Shown here in pieces: positions 21,502-30,503 of a stretch of 64,000 bases of DNA. Within the stretch, counting starts at the first letter, position 1. Each line of letters starts with the position of its first letter. The DNA comes from Sphingopyxis indica. GTDB lineage: Bacteria > Pseudomonadota > Alphaproteobacteria > Sphingomonadales > Sphingomonadaceae. The stretch covers positions 124,001 to 188,000 of the forward strand of contig NZ_FZPA01000007.1 in NCBI RefSeq assembly GCF_900188185.1, written 5' to 3'. Both the position numbers and the translations under genes were made by a program. The notes under the pieces are model-generated. The model did no database searches and was not told the origin of the DNA. It saw only the letters and a list, made by a program, of their open reading frames with translations.

Positions 21502-22313
21502 GCGGTGAGCAGCGCGCGAAGCTCGTCGTCGCGGCCTTCGGGCGGCGGCGCGCCGAAGAACAGCTCGAAGGCGAGCGCCGCCTGGCCGATCAGCATGTCG
21601 AGCCCGTCGACGGTCTCCAGCCCGCGCGCCTCGGCGGCGGCGAGGAGGCCGGTCTGAAGCGGCGAATAAACGAGGTCATAGACGATCGCATCGCCGGGTA
21701 GCGGCGCGAGGTCGAGATCGAGCGGCGGCTGGCTGCTCATGCCGAGGCTGCTCGCATTGACGAGCAGCGCGGCGGGCGGCAGCGGCGCGTCGAGCGCCAA
21801 CGCCTCGCCCTTGAGCCCGAAGGCAGCGAGCAGGCCCATCGCCTTCAACGGCGAGCGGTTGAGGATCGTGACCGACCCGACCTTCGCCCGCGCGAGCGCG
21901 AATAGCACCGCCCGCGCCGCGCCCCCTGCGCCGACCACGACGACGGGCGCACCCTCGAGATCGAGTTCGGCGAGCGGCGCAAAAAAGCCCGCCGCGTCGG
22001 TGTTGGTGCCGATCAGCCTCCCGTCGGGCTGGCGCACTACCGTGTTCATCGCGCCGATCGTGCCGCGCACGTCGCCCGGATCTTCGACAAGATCCATCAC
22101 CGCGGCCTTGTGCGGCATGGTGACATTGCAGCCGCGCCAGTCGGAATCGCCGCGGCGCGCGTCGATATAGGCCGCCAGATCGCCGGGTCTGACGTGATGA
22201 CGCTCGTAGCGGCCCGTCAGACCGAGCGCTTCGAGCCAGAAATCGTGAATCAGCGGCGATTTCGACTGGGCGATCGGATCGCCGATCACCTCCGCATAGG
22301 GAATCCCGCTCAT
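21498..22313 (-). CDS. aroE: Shikimate dehydrogenase
   Basis: AroE reduces 3-dehydroshikimate to shikimate with NADPH in aromatic amino acid synthesis. The 271-residue product has the substrate loop AQSKSPLIHDFW, the catalytic Lys69 in NVTMPHKA, the NTDAAGF motif and the dinucleotide-binding GAGGAARAVLFAL, plus NRSP as an NADP-type loop. The ATG at 22313 overlaps the maf stop by four bases, which fixes the start despite an open frame upstream. Confidence 0.96.
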   Translation of the reverse strand: MSGIPYAEVIGDPIAQSKSPLIHDFWLEALGLTGRYERHHVRPGDLAAYIDARRGDSDWRGCNVTMPHKAAVMDLVEDPGDVRGTIGAMNTVVRQPDGRLIGTNTDAAGFFAPLAELDLEGAPVVVVGAGGAARAVLFALARAKVGSVTILNRSPLKAMGLLAAFGLKGEALALDAPLPPAALLVNASSLGMSSQPPLDLDLAPLPGDAIVYDLVYSPLQTGLLAAAEARGLETVDGLDMLIGQAALAFELFFGAPPPEGRDDELRALLTA

Positions 22314-22909
22314 GACCGCGCCAGCCCCGTGGCGCGCAGCCACGCGAGGAGCGGCAGCATCGGCATGCCGACGATGGTCCAGGGATCGCCTTCGACCCGA
22401 TCGAACAGTTGCACGCCCGCCCCCTCTATCTCGTAACAGCCGACGGTCCAGCGGATGCTGTCCCAGTGGCGCGCGACATAGTCGGCGACGAAGCCGTCCG
22501 ACAAGGGGCGCATCCACAGCTTCGCCTCGCCGATCGCGCGCCAGACGGGCTTGCCATCCTGTGCGGCGACCACGGCGCTGAACAGCCGGTGGCGCGTGCC
22601 GGCCATGCGGCGCAGATGGTCGGCGGCTTCGTCCGGGCTTTCGGGCTTGGCGAGCATCGTTCCGTCATCGAGCGCGAGCGTCGAATCGGCGCCGAGCACG
22701 GTGACGCCGGGAAGCCGCGACGAAATCTTCACCGCCTTGGCCTCCGCGAGCGCGTCGGCGATGTTACGCGCCGTCTGTCCCTCGGCGCGCAGCGCAGCGG
22801 TCAGCGCCTCCTCGTCCACATGCGCCGCGGTGCTTTCGAAATCGAGGCCGGCGGCACGCAGCATCGCCGCGCGCCCGCTGCTCTGCGAAGCGAGGACGAG
22901 CCGGGTCAT
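22310..22909 (-). CDS. Maf-like nucleoside triphosphate pyrophosphatase
   Basis: A Maf protein that hydrolyses non-canonical or pyrimidine nucleoside triphosphates, thought to guard against their incorporation. The 199-residue product starts MTRLVLASQSSGRAAMLRAAG and has GADSTLALDDGTMLAKPESPDEA, with the catalytic Asp, and the EIEGAGVQLFDRVEGDPWTIVGMP motif. Its start overlaps the ppsR end and its end overlaps aroE, so the five genes ppsR to dnaQ form one tight unit next to the origin. Confidence 0.95.
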   Translation of the reverse strand: MTRLVLASQSSGRAAMLRAAGLDFESTAAHVDEEALTAALRAEGQTARNIADALAEAKAVKISSRLPGVTVLGADSTLALDDGTMLAKPESPDEAADHLRRMAGTRHRLFSAVVAAQDGKPVWRAIGEAKLWMRPLSDGFVADYVARHWDSIRWTVGCYEIEGAGVQLFDRVEGDPWTIVGMPMLPLLAWLRATGLARS

Positions 22910-23718
22910 GCCGCGTCGCGATCTTCGACGAGCTTGATCACCGCCGCGGCGGTTTCCTCGATCGAGCGGCGCGTCACGTCGATCACCGGCCAGCTATTGT
23001 CGGCGAAGATGCGGCGCGCGAAGGCAAGTTCGCTCTTCACCCGGTCCTCGTCGACATAGGCGGTCTCGGGCGCCTGATTGAGCGACAGCAGCCGGTTGCG
23101 GCGAACTTGCACGAGCCGGTCGATGCTCGTGGTCAGCCCGACGACGAGCGGATGTTTCAGATTGTAGAGCGCGTCGGGGGGCGGCGATTCGGGGACGATC
23201 GGGATATTCGCGGTCTTGTAACCGCGATTGGCGAGATAGATGCTCGTCGGCGTTTTCGAGGTGCGCGACACGCCCGCAAGGACGATGTCGGCCTGCTCCC
23301 AATTGTCCCAGCCGATGCCGTCGTCGTGTGCAACGGTGAACTGGATCGCATCGACGCGCGCGAAATAGGCGGCGTCGAGCGCATGCTGGCGCCCCGGGCG
23401 CGCCTTCGCCTCCTGCCCGAGCATCCGCGACAGCGCATCGGTGACCGCATCGAGCGCCGCGACGGTGGGCAGGTTCAAGGCGCCCGCGCGCCGTTCGAGA
23501 CTGACGCGCAGATCGCCGCTGACGAGGGTGAAGAGGATCATGCCCGGGCTCGCCTGCACTTCGGCCATGATCCGATCGAGATGCGATTCCGAACGCACCA
23601 TCGGCCAGAAGTGGCGCACCACCTCGACATCGTCGAACTGGGCGATCGCCGCCTTGGCGATATTTTCGAGCGTTTCGCCCGTGGAATCGGATATAAGGTG
23701 CAGGTGCAGGCGGCTCAT
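22906..23718 (-). CDS. ppsR: Pyruvate, phosphate dikinase regulatory protein (PSRP, DUF299)
   Basis: A bifunctional ADP-dependent kinase and Pi-dependent pyrophosphorylase that switches PPDK or PEP synthase on and off. The 270-residue product starts MSRLHLHLISDSTGETLENIAKA and has the P-loop-like GVSRTSKTPTSIYLA near residue 150, and GLTTSIDRLVQVRRNRL. The ATG at 23718 is chosen from that conserved start. The gene is divergent from hemE across the putative origin, a place this family also holds beside the Caulobacter origin. Confidence 0.94.
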   Translation of the reverse strand: MSRLHLHLISDSTGETLENIAKAAIAQFDDVEVVRHFWPMVRSESHLDRIMAEVQASPGMILFTLVSGDLRVSLERRAGALNLPTVAALDAVTDALSRMLGQEAKARPGRQHALDAAYFARVDAIQFTVAHDDGIGWDNWEQADIVLAGVSRTSKTPTSIYLANRGYKTANIPIVPESPPPDALYNLKHPLVVGLTTSIDRLVQVRRNRLLSLNQAPETAYVDEDRVKSELAFARRIFADNSWPVIDVTRRSIEETAAAVIKLVEDRDAA

Positions 23719-24052
23719 CGCCGCACCATGGCGTCGCCGATCCGAAAAAGGCAAGCGACGAAGCGAAATCGGCACCTGTGGATAAAATCCGGCACAAGCC
23801 GGGGAGCAAAGGGGGAGGATGGTTTCATCCCCGGCGCTGTCGATTCCACCCCATAGATTGTCCACAGCGCGCGAAACTTATCCACAGGCTGTGAAGAAGG
23901 CGAAGAAGAAATGCGACTCCCCGCGGTGGATCGGCCGCAAAGGAGTCAAGCTGTTGGCAAAATCGGTGCCGCGCCCTAAAGCCCGCTTATTCGACCGCCA
24001 ACAAACCACCACAATCATTCTAATATATAATGATGGAAGAAAGAAGGGCCGC
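23719..24052. other. Probable chromosomal replication origin (oriC)
   Basis: The 334-base gap between divergent ppsR and hemE has no gene. It holds two perfect DnaA boxes, TTATCCACA at 23878-23886 and its reverse TGTGGATAA at 23777-23785, and a one-mismatch box TTGTCCACA at 23858-23866. An AT-rich stretch at about 24000-24035 (TCTAATATATAATGA) could be the unwinding element. Three GANTC sites, the CcrM methylation target, lie at 23842, 23915 and 23943. The hemE side matches the Caulobacter origin setting, and parAB with parS lie 9-13 kb away. Activity itself is inferred. Confidence 0.8.
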
Positions 24053-25081
24053 GTGACCGGGTCACCGAAACAGCTGCTGGCTACGTTGCGCGGGGTGCGG
24101 CAGGAACGGCCCGCACTGTGGCTGATGCGGCAGGCGGGGCGCTATCTGCCCGAATATCGCGCGCTTCGTGAGACCAGAGGCGGGTTCCTCGAGCTGTGCT
24201 ACGATCCCGAAGCAGCCGCCGAAGTGACCTTACAGCCGATCCGGCGCTTCGGTTTCGACGGCGCGATTCTTTTTTCGGACATCCTCGTCGTGCCGCACGC
24301 ATTGGGGCAGGAACTGTGGTTCGAGGCGGGAGAGGGGCCGCGCCTTGCCCCGCCGCTCGTCGATAGCAGCCTGGCGGCGCTCGAGGCGGCGCCCGAGCGG
24401 CTCGAACCGGTCTATGCGACCGTCGCGCGCGTTGCTGCCGCGCTGCCCGAGGCAACGACCTTCCTCGGTTTCGCCGGCAGCCCGTGGACCGTCGCGACCT
24501 ATATGGTCGCGGGACAGGGGTCGAAGGATCAGGCGGCGGCGCGGCGCATGGCATTCGGCGATCCCGTGGCCTTTGCGGCGATCGTCGACGCGATTACCGA
24601 TGTCACGATAACCTATCTGTCGTGCCAGATCGAAAATGGCGTCGAGGCGGTGCAGCTGTTCGACAGCTGGGCCGGCAGCCTGAGCCCCGCGCAGTTCGAG
24701 CGCTGGGTGATCGCACCCAATGCCGAAATCGTGCGGCGGCTGAAGGCGCTGCATCCCGGCACGCCGGTCATCGGCTTTCCGAAGGGGGCGGGGGGCAAAC
24801 TCGCCGCCTATGCGCGCGAAACCGGCGTCGATGCCATCGGGCTCGACGAGACGGTCGATCCCGCCTGGGCCGACGCGGCGCTCCCCGAAAATCTGCCGGT
24901 GCAGGGCAATCTCGACCCGCTCGCGCTCGTCGCCGGCGGCGAGGCGCTCGATGCCGCGACCGATCGCATCCTTGCAGCTTTCGCGTCGCGGCCCCATATC
25001 TTCAACCTCGGCCATGGCATCGTGCCCGATACGGCCGTAGCCCATGTCGAACATCTGGTCCGGCGCGTCCGCGGCGGATAG
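24053..25081 (+). CDS. hemE: Uroporphyrinogen decarboxylase
   Basis: HemE decarboxylates uroporphyrinogen III to coproporphyrinogen III in haem synthesis. The 342-residue product has the signatures PALWLMRQAGRYLPEYR (residues 17-33) and GFAGSPWTVATYMV. The start is a GTG at 24053 with a good AAGAAGGG ribosome site nine bases before; nearby ATGs at 24030 and 24033 are out of frame. It heads the plus-strand block leaving the putative origin and is followed by hemJ after 20 bases. Confidence 0.96.
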   Translation: MTGSPKQLLATLRGVRQERPALWLMRQAGRYLPEYRALRETRGGFLELCYDPEAAAEVTLQPIRRFGFDGAILFSDILVVPHALGQELWFEAGEGPRLAPPLVDSSLAALEAAPERLEPVYATVARVAAALPEATTFLGFAGSPWTVATYMVAGQGSKDQAAARRMAFGDPVAFAAIVDAITDVTITYLSCQIENGVEAVQLFDSWAGSLSPAQFERWVIAPNAEIVRRLKALHPGTPVIGFPKGAGGKLAAYARETGVDAIGLDETVDPAWADAALPENLPVQGNLDPLALVAGGEALDAATDRILAAFASRPHIFNLGHGIVPDTAVAHVEHLVRRVRGG

Positions 25082-25101
25082 GCAGCAGACAGGCAGACGA
25101 A

Positions 25102-25548
25102 ATGGACTGGACCGGCTTTTTGGGGGCGACGATGCTGTGGGTAAAAGCGGCGCATATCATTTTCGTCATTTTCTTCATCGCCGGCCTGTTCATGATGCCG
25201 CGCTTCTTCGTCTATCATCACCAATGCCCGGTCGGGTCGGAAGAAGACAAGAAGTGGATCGAGCGTGAGGATCGGCTGCGCCGGATCATCCTCAATCCGT
25301 CGATCATCCTCGTCTGGGTGCTCGGGCTGATGCTCGCCTTCAACGGCGATTATTGGCGCGAAGGCTGGCTCCACGCCAAGATCTTCTTCGTGTTGCTGCT
25401 CTCGGCTTATCACGGCTGGGTGGTCGGTTATGCGAAGAAGCTCGCGAAGGGCGAGCGGCGCCTCAGCGAAAAGCAGCTGCGGCTGCTCAACGAGATACCG
25501 GGGATCGCCGCCGCGATCATCGTGATCCTCGTCGTCGTCCGGCCCTGA
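25102..25548 (+). CDS. hemJ: Protoporphyrinogen oxidase HemJ
   Basis: HemJ is a membrane-bound protoporphyrinogen IX oxidase that replaces HemG or HemY in many alphaproteobacteria. The 148-residue product has four predicted membrane helices, a conserved His in helix 1 (VKAAHIIFVIFFIAGLFMMP) followed by RFFVYH, and the second conserved LRRIILNPSIILVW segment. It follows hemE closely, so two haem steps are probably co-expressed. Confidence 0.94.
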   Translation: MDWTGFLGATMLWVKAAHIIFVIFFIAGLFMMPRFFVYHHQCPVGSEEDKKWIEREDRLRRIILNPSIILVWVLGLMLAFNGDYWREGWLHAKIFFVLLLSAYHGWVVGYAKKLAKGERRLSEKQLRLLNEIPGIAAAIIVILVVVRP

Positions 25549-25576
25549 GCGCGAGCCCGCTCCGTCGCAGCCCCGA

Positions 25577-25603
25577 TTGACTTGGCTGTGCGCCGGTTAT
25601 AGG
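25577..25603 (+). promoter_or_regulatory. Candidate sigma-70-type promoter ahead of rho
   Basis: TTGACT at 25577-25582 and TATAGG at 25598-25603 face rho with a 15-base spacer, a little short of the ideal 17. A leader of about 140 bases would follow; it contains the self-complementary ACCGGCCGGT and other GC-rich stems before the rho ATG at 25748. Autogenous control of rho in such a leader is known in other bacteria but is not shown here. Confidence 0.4.
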
Positions 25604-25747
25604 GGCCGATCAACCCCGCATCGCGCGGGCGGCGCACTCCCTTGCGCCGAAGATGTCGAAGCGGCCGTCCCCCGGCCGGACAGGCACCGGCCGGTGCCCT
25701 GAATCGAACGAATTTTCCCAATATTTTCTGTAATCCGGACTCCATTC

Positions 25748-27004
25748 ATGCATCTGAAAGAACTCAAGACCAAATCGCCCTCGCAACTCGTCGAAATGGC
25801 CGAGGAACTGGGGGTCGAAGGCGCTTCGACGCTGCGCAAGCAGGATCTGATGTTCTCGATCCTCAAGGAACTCGCCGAAGAGGGCGAGGAAATCATCGGA
25901 TCGGGGACGATCGAGGTGCTGCCCGACAGCTTCGGCTTCCTGCGCAGCCCCGAGGCCAATTATCTTGCCGGTCCCGACGATATCTATGTCTCGCCCAACC
26001 AGGTCCGCAAATATGGCCTGCGCACCGGCGACACCGTCGAGGGCGAGATTCGCGCGCCGAAGGACGGCGAGCGCTATTTCGCGCTGACCAAGCTTACGGC
26101 GGTCAATTTCGACGATCCCGAAGTCGTCCGCCACCGCGTCAATTTCGACAATCTTACCCCGCTCTATCCGAACCAGAAGCTCTCGCTCGACGCGCTCGAC
26201 CCGACGGTGAAGGACAAGTCGGCGCGGGTGATCGACCTCGTCAGCCCGCAGGGCAAGGGCCAGCGCGCGCTGATCGTCGCGCCGCCGCGCACCGGCAAGA
26301 CCGTGCTGCTCCAGAACATCGCCAAGGCGATCACCGACAATCATCCCGAGGTCTATCTGATCGTCCTGTTGATCGACGAGCGCCCCGAGGAGGTCACCGA
26401 CATGCAGCGCAGCGTCAACGGCGAGGTCGTCTCTTCGACCTTCGATGAGCCCGCGACGCGCCACGTCCAGGTCGCCGAAATGGTGATCGAAAAGGCGAAG
26501 CGCCTCGTCGAGCACAAGAAGGATGTCGTGATCCTGCTCGACTCGATCACGCGTCTCGGCCGCGCCTACAACACCGTCGTGCCGTCGTCGGGCAAGGTGC
26601 TGACCGGCGGCGTCGACGCCAATGCGCTGCAGCGGCCGAAGCGTTTCTTCGGCGCCGCGCGCAACATCGAGGAGGGCGGGTCGCTGTCGATCATCGCGAC
26701 CGCGCTGATCGATACCGGCAGCCGCATGGACGAGGTGATCTTCGAGGAATTCAAGGGCACGGGCAACTCGGAAATCGTGCTCGACCGCAAGGTCGCCGAC
26801 AAGCGCATCTTCCCCGCGCTCGACGTCGGAAAATCGGGGACGCGCAAGGAAGAATTGCTCGTCGAGAAGGACAAGCTGTCGAAAATGTGGGTGCTGCGCC
26901 GCATCCTCATGCAGATGGGCACGATCGACGCGATGGAATTCCTGCTCGACAAGATCAAGGATTCGAAGACCAACGAGGATTTCTTCGAGTCGATGAACCA
27001 ATAG
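25748..27004 (+). CDS. rho: Transcription termination factor Rho
   Basis: Rho is the hexameric RNA helicase that ends transcription at unstructured C-rich RNA. The 418-residue product starts [22 protein letters not shown], followed by the cold-shock-like RNA-binding domain (about residues 50-120), Walker [10 protein letters not shown] (about 178-186), Walker [17 protein letters not shown], and the arginine finger region [16 protein letters not shown]. Length is typical. A small monooxygenase-like gene follows after nine bases. Confidence 0.98.
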   Translation: MHLKELKTKSPSQLVEMAEELGVEGASTLRKQDLMFSILKELAEEGEEIIGSGTIEVLPDSFGFLRSPEANYLAGPDDIYVSPNQVRKYGLRTGDTVEGEIRAPKDGERYFALTKLTAVNFDDPEVVRHRVNFDNLTPLYPNQKLSLDALDPTVKDKSARVIDLVSPQGKGQRALIVAPPRTGKTVLLQNIAKAITDNHPEVYLIVLLIDERPEEVTDMQRSVNGEVVSSTFDEPATRHVQVAEMVIEKAKRLVEHKKDVVILLDSITRLGRAYNTVVPSSGKVLTGGVDANALQRPKRFFGAARNIEEGGSLSIIATALIDTGSRMDEVIFEEFKGTGNSEIVLDRKVADKRIFPALDVGKSGTRKEELLVEKDKLSKMWVLRRILMQMGTIDAMEFLLDKIKDSKTNEDFFESMNQ

Positions 27005-27013
27005 GCCGCGTCG

Positions 27014-27307
27014 ATGGCCGTGATCGAGCATGCCTTGCTGCCGGTCCGGCCGGGAAGCGAAGCCGATTTCGAGGCCGCCTTCGCCGAAGCGCGGCCGCTG
27101 ATCGCGGCGTCGCCGGGATTCCTCGGGATCGAAATCCGCCGCCCGATCGGAACCGGAGCGCCCTATCTTTTGTTGGCAAGATGGCGGTCGGTCGAAGACC
27201 ATCGCATCGGATTTCGGCAATCGGACCGTTATCGCCAGTGGCGGGCACTGCTGCACCCATTTTATGATCCGGTGCCCGAAGTCAGCTATTTTGGAGACGA
27301 GCTTTGA
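27014..27307 (+). CDS. Antibiotic biosynthesis monooxygenase (ABM) domain protein
   Basis: A 97-residue dimeric alpha-beta barrel protein of the ABM family, whose members oxidise quinones or haem or have no known substrate. It starts MAVIEHALLPVRPGSEADFEAAFAEARPLIAASPGFLGIEI, with the F-x3-F-x-A and PGFLG elements of the fold, and ends LHPFYDPVPEVSYFGD. It lies between rho and a terC-family gene; its stop TGA shares a base with the next ATG. The substrate is unknown. Confidence 0.8.
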   Translation: MAVIEHALLPVRPGSEADFEAAFAEARPLIAASPGFLGIEIRRPIGTGAPYLLLARWRSVEDHRIGFRQSDRYRQWRALLHPFYDPVPEVSYFGDEL

Positions 27308-28029
27308 TGTTGGATATGTTGACGCAGGTTGCCGCGGCGGCGCAGGGGCCTGCCGGAATCGGCCAGATCTGGTCGCATATTGTCGCCGATTTCTCGAACA
27401 TCACCGAACCCGCGGCGCTCGCCGCCTTCCTGCAGGTGCTGATGATCGACATCGTGCTCGCGGGCGACAATGCGATCGTCGTCGGCGCGCTCGCCGCGGG
27501 GCTCCCCGCCGACCAGCGCAAGAAGGTGATCCTGATCGGCGTGCTCGCGGCGCTCGTGCTGCGTATCGCCTTCGCGCTCGTCGTCACCCAGCTGATGCAG
27601 ATCGTCGGGCTGATCTTCGTCGGCGGGCTGCTGCTGATCTGGGTCGCGTGGCGGATGTGGCGCGAGCTGCGCCACGCCGGCGAATCGGCGGGTTCGGCGG
27701 AAATCGCCGGCGACGAGCATTCGGGTCTGCGCCCGGCGAAAAGTTTCGCCGGCGCCGCCTGGGCGGTCGCGGTCGCCGACGTCAGCATGAGCCTCGACAA
27801 TGTGCTCGCGGTGGCCGGCGCGGCGCGCGAGCATCCGGGCATATTGATCGTCGGCCTGATCTTCGCGGTCGCGCTGATGGGCGTCGCGGCGAACATCATC
27901 GCCAAATATATCGAGCGCTATCGTTGGATCGCCTATATCGGGCTCGCCGTGATCCTGTACGTCGCGGTGAAGATGATCCACGAAGGCTGGGTCGATCCGA
28001 GCGTCGGGCTGGGGACGCTGCTCGGTTGA
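27307..28029 (+). CDS. TerC-family integral membrane protein
   Basis: A seven-helix membrane protein of the TerC/YjbE type, thought to export manganese or other metals. The 240-residue product has the two family motifs with membrane aspartates: MIDIVLAGDNAIVVGAL (about residues 52-68) and VADVSMSLDNVLAV (about 157-170), plus the C-terminal RYRWIAYIGLAVILYVAVKMI helix. The ATG at 27307 is the likely start, one base overlapped with the upstream stop. The metal is not predictable from sequence. Confidence 0.88.
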   Translation: MLDMLTQVAAAAQGPAGIGQIWSHIVADFSNITEPAALAAFLQVLMIDIVLAGDNAIVVGALAAGLPADQRKKVILIGVLAALVLRIAFALVVTQLMQIVGLIFVGGLLLIWVAWRMWRELRHAGESAGSAEIAGDEHSGLRPAKSFAGAAWAVAVADVSMSLDNVLAVAGAAREHPGILIVGLIFAVALMGVAANIIAKYIERYRWIAYIGLAVILYVAVKMIHEGWVDPSVGLGTLLG

Positions 28030-28092
28030 GCGATGAAGCCGTCCGGCGTCGGGCGGCCTTCCTTTTCGCGGCGCGCGCCCCATCTGACAGCC

Positions 28093-28494
28093 ATGCCCCA
28101 GCTTCATATGACCCGCGCCGCCGTTGGCTGCCCCGATTATCCGGCGCTCGCGTCGCGCATCGCGTCGCGCGCCGAGCGGGGCGAGGTGCGTTTTCCGACG
28201 CGGTTCCGCCCCAAACGCGCCGATGAGCTGATCGGCGGCAAGCTCCATTTCATCGTGCGGCACACGCTGGTCGCGCGCGTCGAAATCTTGCGCTTCGACG
28301 ATCGCGCCGACGGGCGGGTCGACATCGTGTGCCGCGCGGCGCTCGAGCGCATCCACCCGCAGCCGAAGCGCGCGCATCAGGGCTGGCGCTATCTGGACGA
28401 CGCCGATGCGCCCAAGCGTATCGACGATCAAAGCGGCCTCGCCGAGCTGCCGCCGCACCTCTATCGCGAGCTGGTCGAACTCAGTCTGATCTAA
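28093..28494 (+). CDS. DUF1489 family protein
   Basis: A 133-residue cytoplasmic protein of an alphaproteobacterial family of unknown function. It begins MPQLHMTRAAVGCPDYPALASRIA, has the RHTLVARVEILRFDD strand, and keeps the HPQPKRAHQGWRYLDDADAPKRI stretch that marks the family. Its end overlaps the convergent glutamate-synthase-like gene by four bases. No catalytic residues can be named. Confidence 0.82.
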   Translation: MPQLHMTRAAVGCPDYPALASRIASRAERGEVRFPTRFRPKRADELIGGKLHFIVRHTLVARVEILRFDDRADGRVDIVCRAALERIHPQPKRAHQGWRYLDDADAPKRIDDQSGLAELPPHLYRELVELSLI

Positions 28495-30083
28495 CCCGGC
28501 GTGCCTTCGACCGCGGCGCGGAAGCTGTCGGCGCGCGCCATCGCCCAATAGCGCGCGCTCGAGACCGAATCGGGATCGTCGAGCAGCACGCCGCGCGGAA
28601 AGAAGCTGTAGATGCGGTCGATCGAGTCCGAGCGCGCCGAATTCTGCCGTTCGTGCAGATGGTGGGGGCGCAGCTCCCACGGGGTTTTCAGCCCCATCGC
28701 GCCGGCGATGTCCCACAGCGCCGAGACGGTTGCCGCCTGGAAGCGGCGGACGCGCTCGGCCTTGTCCTCGACGACGAGCCCGCGTTGGCGGGTGGGGTCC
28801 TGCGTCGCGACGCCGGTCGGGCAGGCGCCGGTGTGGCAGCGCAGCGACTGGACGCAGCCGAGGCTGAACATGAACGCGCGCGCCGCGTTCGACCAGTCGG
28901 CGCCGAGCGCGCAATTGACCGCGAGCCCCGCGCCCGAATGCACCTTCCCCGAGGCGGCGAGGCGAATCTCTTCCTTGAACCCGCAGCCGACGAGCGCGTT
29001 GCGCACGAAGATCAGCCCTTCGCGCAGCGGCATACCGACGCGGTTCGAAAATTCGACCGGCGCCGCCCCCGTGCCGCCTTCGGCGCCGTCGACGACGATA
29101 TAGTCGAGGCGGATGCCCGTTTCGAGCATCGCCTTCATGACGGCATAGACCTCGTGCGGCTGGCCGACGCACAGCTTGATCCCGACCGGTTTGCCGCCCG
29201 ACAGCTCGCGCAGCTTCGCCGCCCATTGGAGCATTTCGATGGGAGTCGAAAAGGCCGAGTGCGCCGCGGGCGAGATGCAATCCTGGCCCTCCGGAATTCC
29301 GCGCGTCGCGGCGATTTCGGCGCTGACCTTGGCGCCCGGCAGCACGCCGCCGTGCCCCGGTTTCGCGCCCTGGCTCAGCTTGATCTCGACCATCTTCACT
29401 TGATCCGCCTGCGCCGTGTCGCGAAAGCGTTCGGGATCGAAACGCCCGGCGTCGTCGCGGCAGCCGAAATAGCCGCTGCCGAGCTCCCAGACGATGTCGC
29501 CGCCGTGCGCGCGGTGATAGGGGCTGAATCCGCCTTCGCCGGTGTCGTGATAGAAGCCGCCCGCCTTGGCGCCGAGGTTGAGCGCCTCGATCGCCCGCGC
29601 GCCGAGCGAACCGAAGCTCATCGCCGAAATGTTGAGCAGCGCCGCGTCATAGGGCCGCGAACATTGCGCGGTGCCGACGCGCACGCGCTGCGTCCGATCC
29701 TGTTCCTCGACCGGCGCGATGCTGTGGCTCATCCATTCATATTCGTCCGAATAGACGTCGAGTTCGGTGCCGAAGGGATGCGCGTCGAGCTGCCCCTTGG
29801 CACGCGCATAGACGAGCCCGCGCTCGTTCCGGGCATAGGGGCGGCCGTCGAGCGGGCTTTCGACGATATAGGCATAGAGAAAGGGGCGCAGCGCCTCGAA
29901 CAGCCAGCGGATGCGCGCGACCAGCGGATAATTGCGCCACAGCGTGTGCCGCCGCTGCACTGCGTCGTAGATCGCGAGCAGCAGGAGCGGGGTCCACAGC
30001 AGCAGCGTCCAGCGCGCCGGCGCCCACCAGGCGGCCAACGCGGCGAGCAGGCCGAGCACCGGAAAGACGAGCCAGCGGCGCAT
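28491..30083 (-). CDS. FMN-binding glutamate synthase-like membrane protein
   Basis: A 530-residue protein resembling the FMN and iron-sulfur part of glutamate synthase, without the amidotransferase domain. Two hydrophobic helices lie at the N-terminus (about 1-20 and 27-45), so it is membrane-anchored. The TIM-barrel FMN domain shows IKLSQGAKPGHGG, VVDGAEGGTGAAP and the cluster motif C-x5-C-x4-C in LGCVQSLRCHTGACPTG. The amino donor and physiological substrate are not known for this stand-alone type. Confidence 0.9.
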   Translation of the reverse strand: MRRWLVFPVLGLLAALAAWWAPARWTLLLWTPLLLLAIYDAVQRRHTLWRNYPLVARIRWLFEALRPFLYAYIVESPLDGRPYARNERGLVYARAKGQLDAHPFGTELDVYSDEYEWMSHSIAPVEEQDRTQRVRVGTAQCSRPYDAALLNISAMSFGSLGARAIEALNLGAKAGGFYHDTGEGGFSPYHRAHGGDIVWELGSGYFGCRDDAGRFDPERFRDTAQADQVKMVEIKLSQGAKPGHGGVLPGAKVSAEIAATRGIPEGQDCISPAAHSAFSTPIEMLQWAAKLRELSGGKPVGIKLCVGQPHEVYAVMKAMLETGIRLDYIVVDGAEGGTGAAPVEFSNRVGMPLREGLIFVRNALVGCGFKEEIRLAASGKVHSGAGLAVNCALGADWSNAARAFMFSLGCVQSLRCHTGACPTGVATQDPTRQRGLVVEDKAERVRRFQAATVSALWDIAGAMGLKTPWELRPHHLHERQNSARSDSIDRIYSFFPRGVLLDDPDSVSSARYWAMARADSFRAAVEGTPG

Positions 30084-30092
30084 CGCGCGGGA

Positions 30093-30503
30093 TCAGCTCG
30101 CCTGCGCCGCGAGCATCGCCGCCATCTTCTCCCAGACTTTGTTGATCGCTTTCAGGGGCCGGACCATCACCTTGAAGTCGACGATCTTTCCGTCTTCATT
30201 CCAGCAAATGATATCGACACCGTTGATCTGGATGCCCTCGAGCTCGGTCGCGAATTCGAGGCAGGCCTGATCGCCGTCGACGATCTCGCGCAGATAGCGG
30301 AAATTCTCGCCGCCGAGGACGTGGCTCGCGGCGTGGAGATAGGCGAAGACCCTGTCGCGGCCCTCCTGCGGCGTGTGGACCACCGGCGAATGGAAAACCG
30401 CATCCGCGGCGAGCAGGTCGCGCAAGGCCTGCGGATCGCCGCCGCCCGCCATATAGGCGTGCCAGGCGGCGAGACCGCGGTCGGCCGCGGAGCCGGCGCT
30501 CAT
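30093..30503 (-). CDS. SnoaL-like / NTF2-fold protein
   Basis: A 136-residue protein with the NTF2 or SnoaL-like cone fold, used by isomerases, hydrolases and many unknowns. The pattern is visible in LRDLLAADAVFHSPVVHTPQEGRDRVFAYLHAA, FRYLREIVDGDQACLEFATEL and INGVDIICWNEDGKIVDFKVMVRPLKA. The ATG overlaps the stop of the dienelactone hydrolase gene by four bases, so the two are co-translated. Function unknown. Confidence 0.82.
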   Translation of the reverse strand: MSAGSAADRGLAAWHAYMAGGGDPQALRDLLAADAVFHSPVVHTPQEGRDRVFAYLHAASHVLGGENFRYLREIVDGDQACLEFATELEGIQINGVDIICWNEDGKIVDFKVMVRPLKAINKVWEKMAAMLAAQAS

